Below are positions 22,520 to 23,475 of a DNA stretch of 23,475 bases, one piece after another. Position 1 is the stretch's first letter. Each line of letters starts with the position of its first letter. The DNA lies in contig VGDJ01000003.1 of assembly GCA_016869775.1 (NCBI GenBank), forward strand, positions 1-23,475. The letters are read 5' to 3'. Made by a program: the position numbers and the translations under genes. The notes under the pieces were generated by a model. The model saw only the letters and a program-made list of their open reading frames with translations, was not told the origin of the DNA and ran no database searches. This DNA comes from Alphaproteobacteria bacterium (GTDB taxonomy: Bacteria > Pseudomonadota > Alphaproteobacteria > Rickettsiales > UBA1997).

Positions 22520-23475
22520 ATGCAATTCGAAGTCCAAAAATCTATAATATTAAAAGCCATTTCCGATACTAACGGAGCGGTTGAAAAGAAAAATACCATT
22601 CCAGTTTTGCAGAACATCAAAATTGATGTTGCTGACGATAGAGTAGTTTTATCAGCAACCGATATGGATATTTTAATTACCTCATCTTTTGAGTGCGATA
22701 TGAAGAACTCTGGTCAAACTACCGTTCCAGCGCAAATGTTTTTTGATATTATTAGAAAAATTCCGGAAGGTCCAATTTTGGTTAAACTTGAAAACAAGAC
22801 CAATCTTCAAATCAAGTCTGGTAAATCAAAATATAATTTGCCATGCATTGACGCCACTGAATTTCCGGCTTTGTCTGAAGGAGAAATGAATCAAGAAATC
22901 GAAATCGATGCGGTTAAAATATGTAAAATGATTGATAAAACACGTTTTGCTATTTCAAATGATGAGAGTCGTTATTACTTAAATGGTTTATTCTTGCAGG
23001 GTTATAGCAAAGAAAATCTTAATCAAATCAGAACTGTTGCTACTGATGGACACAGATTGGCATTATCTTTCATGGACAATCCAATCGAACAAGTTTTTTC
23101 AGTTATTATCCCCAGAAAATCAGTTAATGAAATCAGAAGAATAATTGACGGAATTAAAAAAATAAAAGTTGCGGTTTCGCGTTCTAAAATCCGAATTATC
23201 GCTGATAAATCTATGATCATATCAAAACTGATTGATGGAGAATTCCCTGATTATGAAAAAGTTTTACCTAAAAATAACTCACATCTGGCTCTAATTAACC
23301 GCAAAAATTTGTTTGATTGCGTTGATAGAGTATCAACAGTAGCAAGCGACAAACATCGTTCAGTAAAAGTGATTGTTGAGAATGGTAAAATGTCATTGCA
23401 GGTCGGTAGTGATGACAATCCATTGGCCTCTGAAGAGCTAGATATAAACTATTCTGGAGATAGAATTGAAACTGG
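22520..23475 (+). CDS. dnaN: DNA polymerase III beta subunit (sliding clamp), 3'-truncated by the window
   Basis: The ATG at 22520 opens a frame that reaches the right edge without a stop: 318 complete codons plus two bases, against about 370-380 for the full protein. It matches the beta clamp: MQFEVQKSIILKAISDTNGAVEKKNTIPVLQNI at the N-terminus (in parts: LKAISDTNGAV, NTIPVLQNI), LSATDMDILI, ESRYYLNGLFL, VATDGHRLALS and LIDGEFPDYEKVLP, which is the conserved third-domain signature. The clamp tethers the replicase and repair enzymes to DNA. dnaN is often next to dnaA or recF; upstream here is ftsH, so the classic dnaA-dnaN pair is broken on this side. The 84-bp gap before it is almost pure A/T. 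Confidence 0.95.
   Translation, partial: MQFEVQKSIILKAISDTNGAVEKKNTIPVLQNIKIDVADDRVVLSATDMDILITSSFECDMKNSGQTTVPAQMFFDIIRKIPEGPILVKLENKTNLQIKSGKSKYNLPCIDATEFPALSEGEMNQEIEIDAVKICKMIDKTRFAISNDESRYYLNGLFLQGYSKENLNQIRTVATDGHRLALSFMDNPIEQVFSVIIPRKSVNEIRRIIDGIKKIKVAVSRSKIRIIADKSMIISKLIDGEFPDYEKVLPKNNSHLALINRKNLFDCVDRVSTVASDKHRSVKVIVENGKMSLQVGSDDNPLASEELDINYSGDRIET

Noticed and set aside
1..23475. CRISPR arrays, IS elements, prophage genes, toxin-antitoxin pairs or defence genes
   Set aside because: I looked for regularly spaced repeats, transposase or integrase motifs and small paired genes and found none. The window is ordinary chromosomal sequence apart from the two envelope clusters.

Overview
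The window is AT-rich (about one third G+C by eye), densely coded and uses the standard bacterial code: TGA works as a stop in lptF, infA and the HAD gene, and Trp is TGG. Nearly every gene I could assign is a chromosomal housekeeping gene. Several are of types typical of Alphaproteobacteria: a TIGR01459-type HAD protein with a DxWGV motif, an NAD kinase with an SPFRPR motif, MetZ, and a TopA with a single zinc ribbon followed by C-terminal GPYGPY-like repeats. LptF/LptG, three lipoproteins and a beta-barrel porin imply a diderm envelope with LPS. My best guess is a deep-branching, AT-rich alphaproteobacterium (Rickettsiales, Holosporales or SAR11-like). metZ and metF suggest it kept methionine and folate metabolism that strict intracellular parasites usually lose. 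I see no phage, IS element, CRISPR array or rRNA.

Layout. At 1-3226, a possible gene tail, pgpA (minus), metZ, yajQ, an unrecognised membrane protein and an isolated thiS (minus). At 3296-5487, the overlapping lptF-lptG pair for LPS export. At 5656-8603, four co-directional envelope genes: an LPP20-type lipoprotein, a 51-residue lipoprotein, a second LPP20-like periplasmic protein and a CsgG/FlgT-like lipoprotein. At 8611-12121, four overlapping genes: HAD protein, parvulin-type PPIase, rlmB and nadK. At 12184-12260, tRNA-Ile(GAT) on the minus strand. At 12528-16291, metF, then infA-topA. At 16411-20404, a tight three-gene unit: soluble histidine kinase, porin, and a pilin-like protein with a probable LamG-type C-terminus. 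At 20567-23475, ftsH and the start of dnaN, which runs off the right edge.

The two parts least explained by textbook biology are 5656-8603 and 16411-20404. The first resembles the FlgO/FlgP/FlgT and Helicobacter Lpp20 envelope modules, but no flagellar gene is in view. The second couples a sensor kinase to an outer-membrane protein and a pseudopilin fusion. A window-wide oddity is that almost no start codon has a recognisable Shine-Dalgarno sequence.

All family assignments rest on reading motifs by eye; no database search was run.
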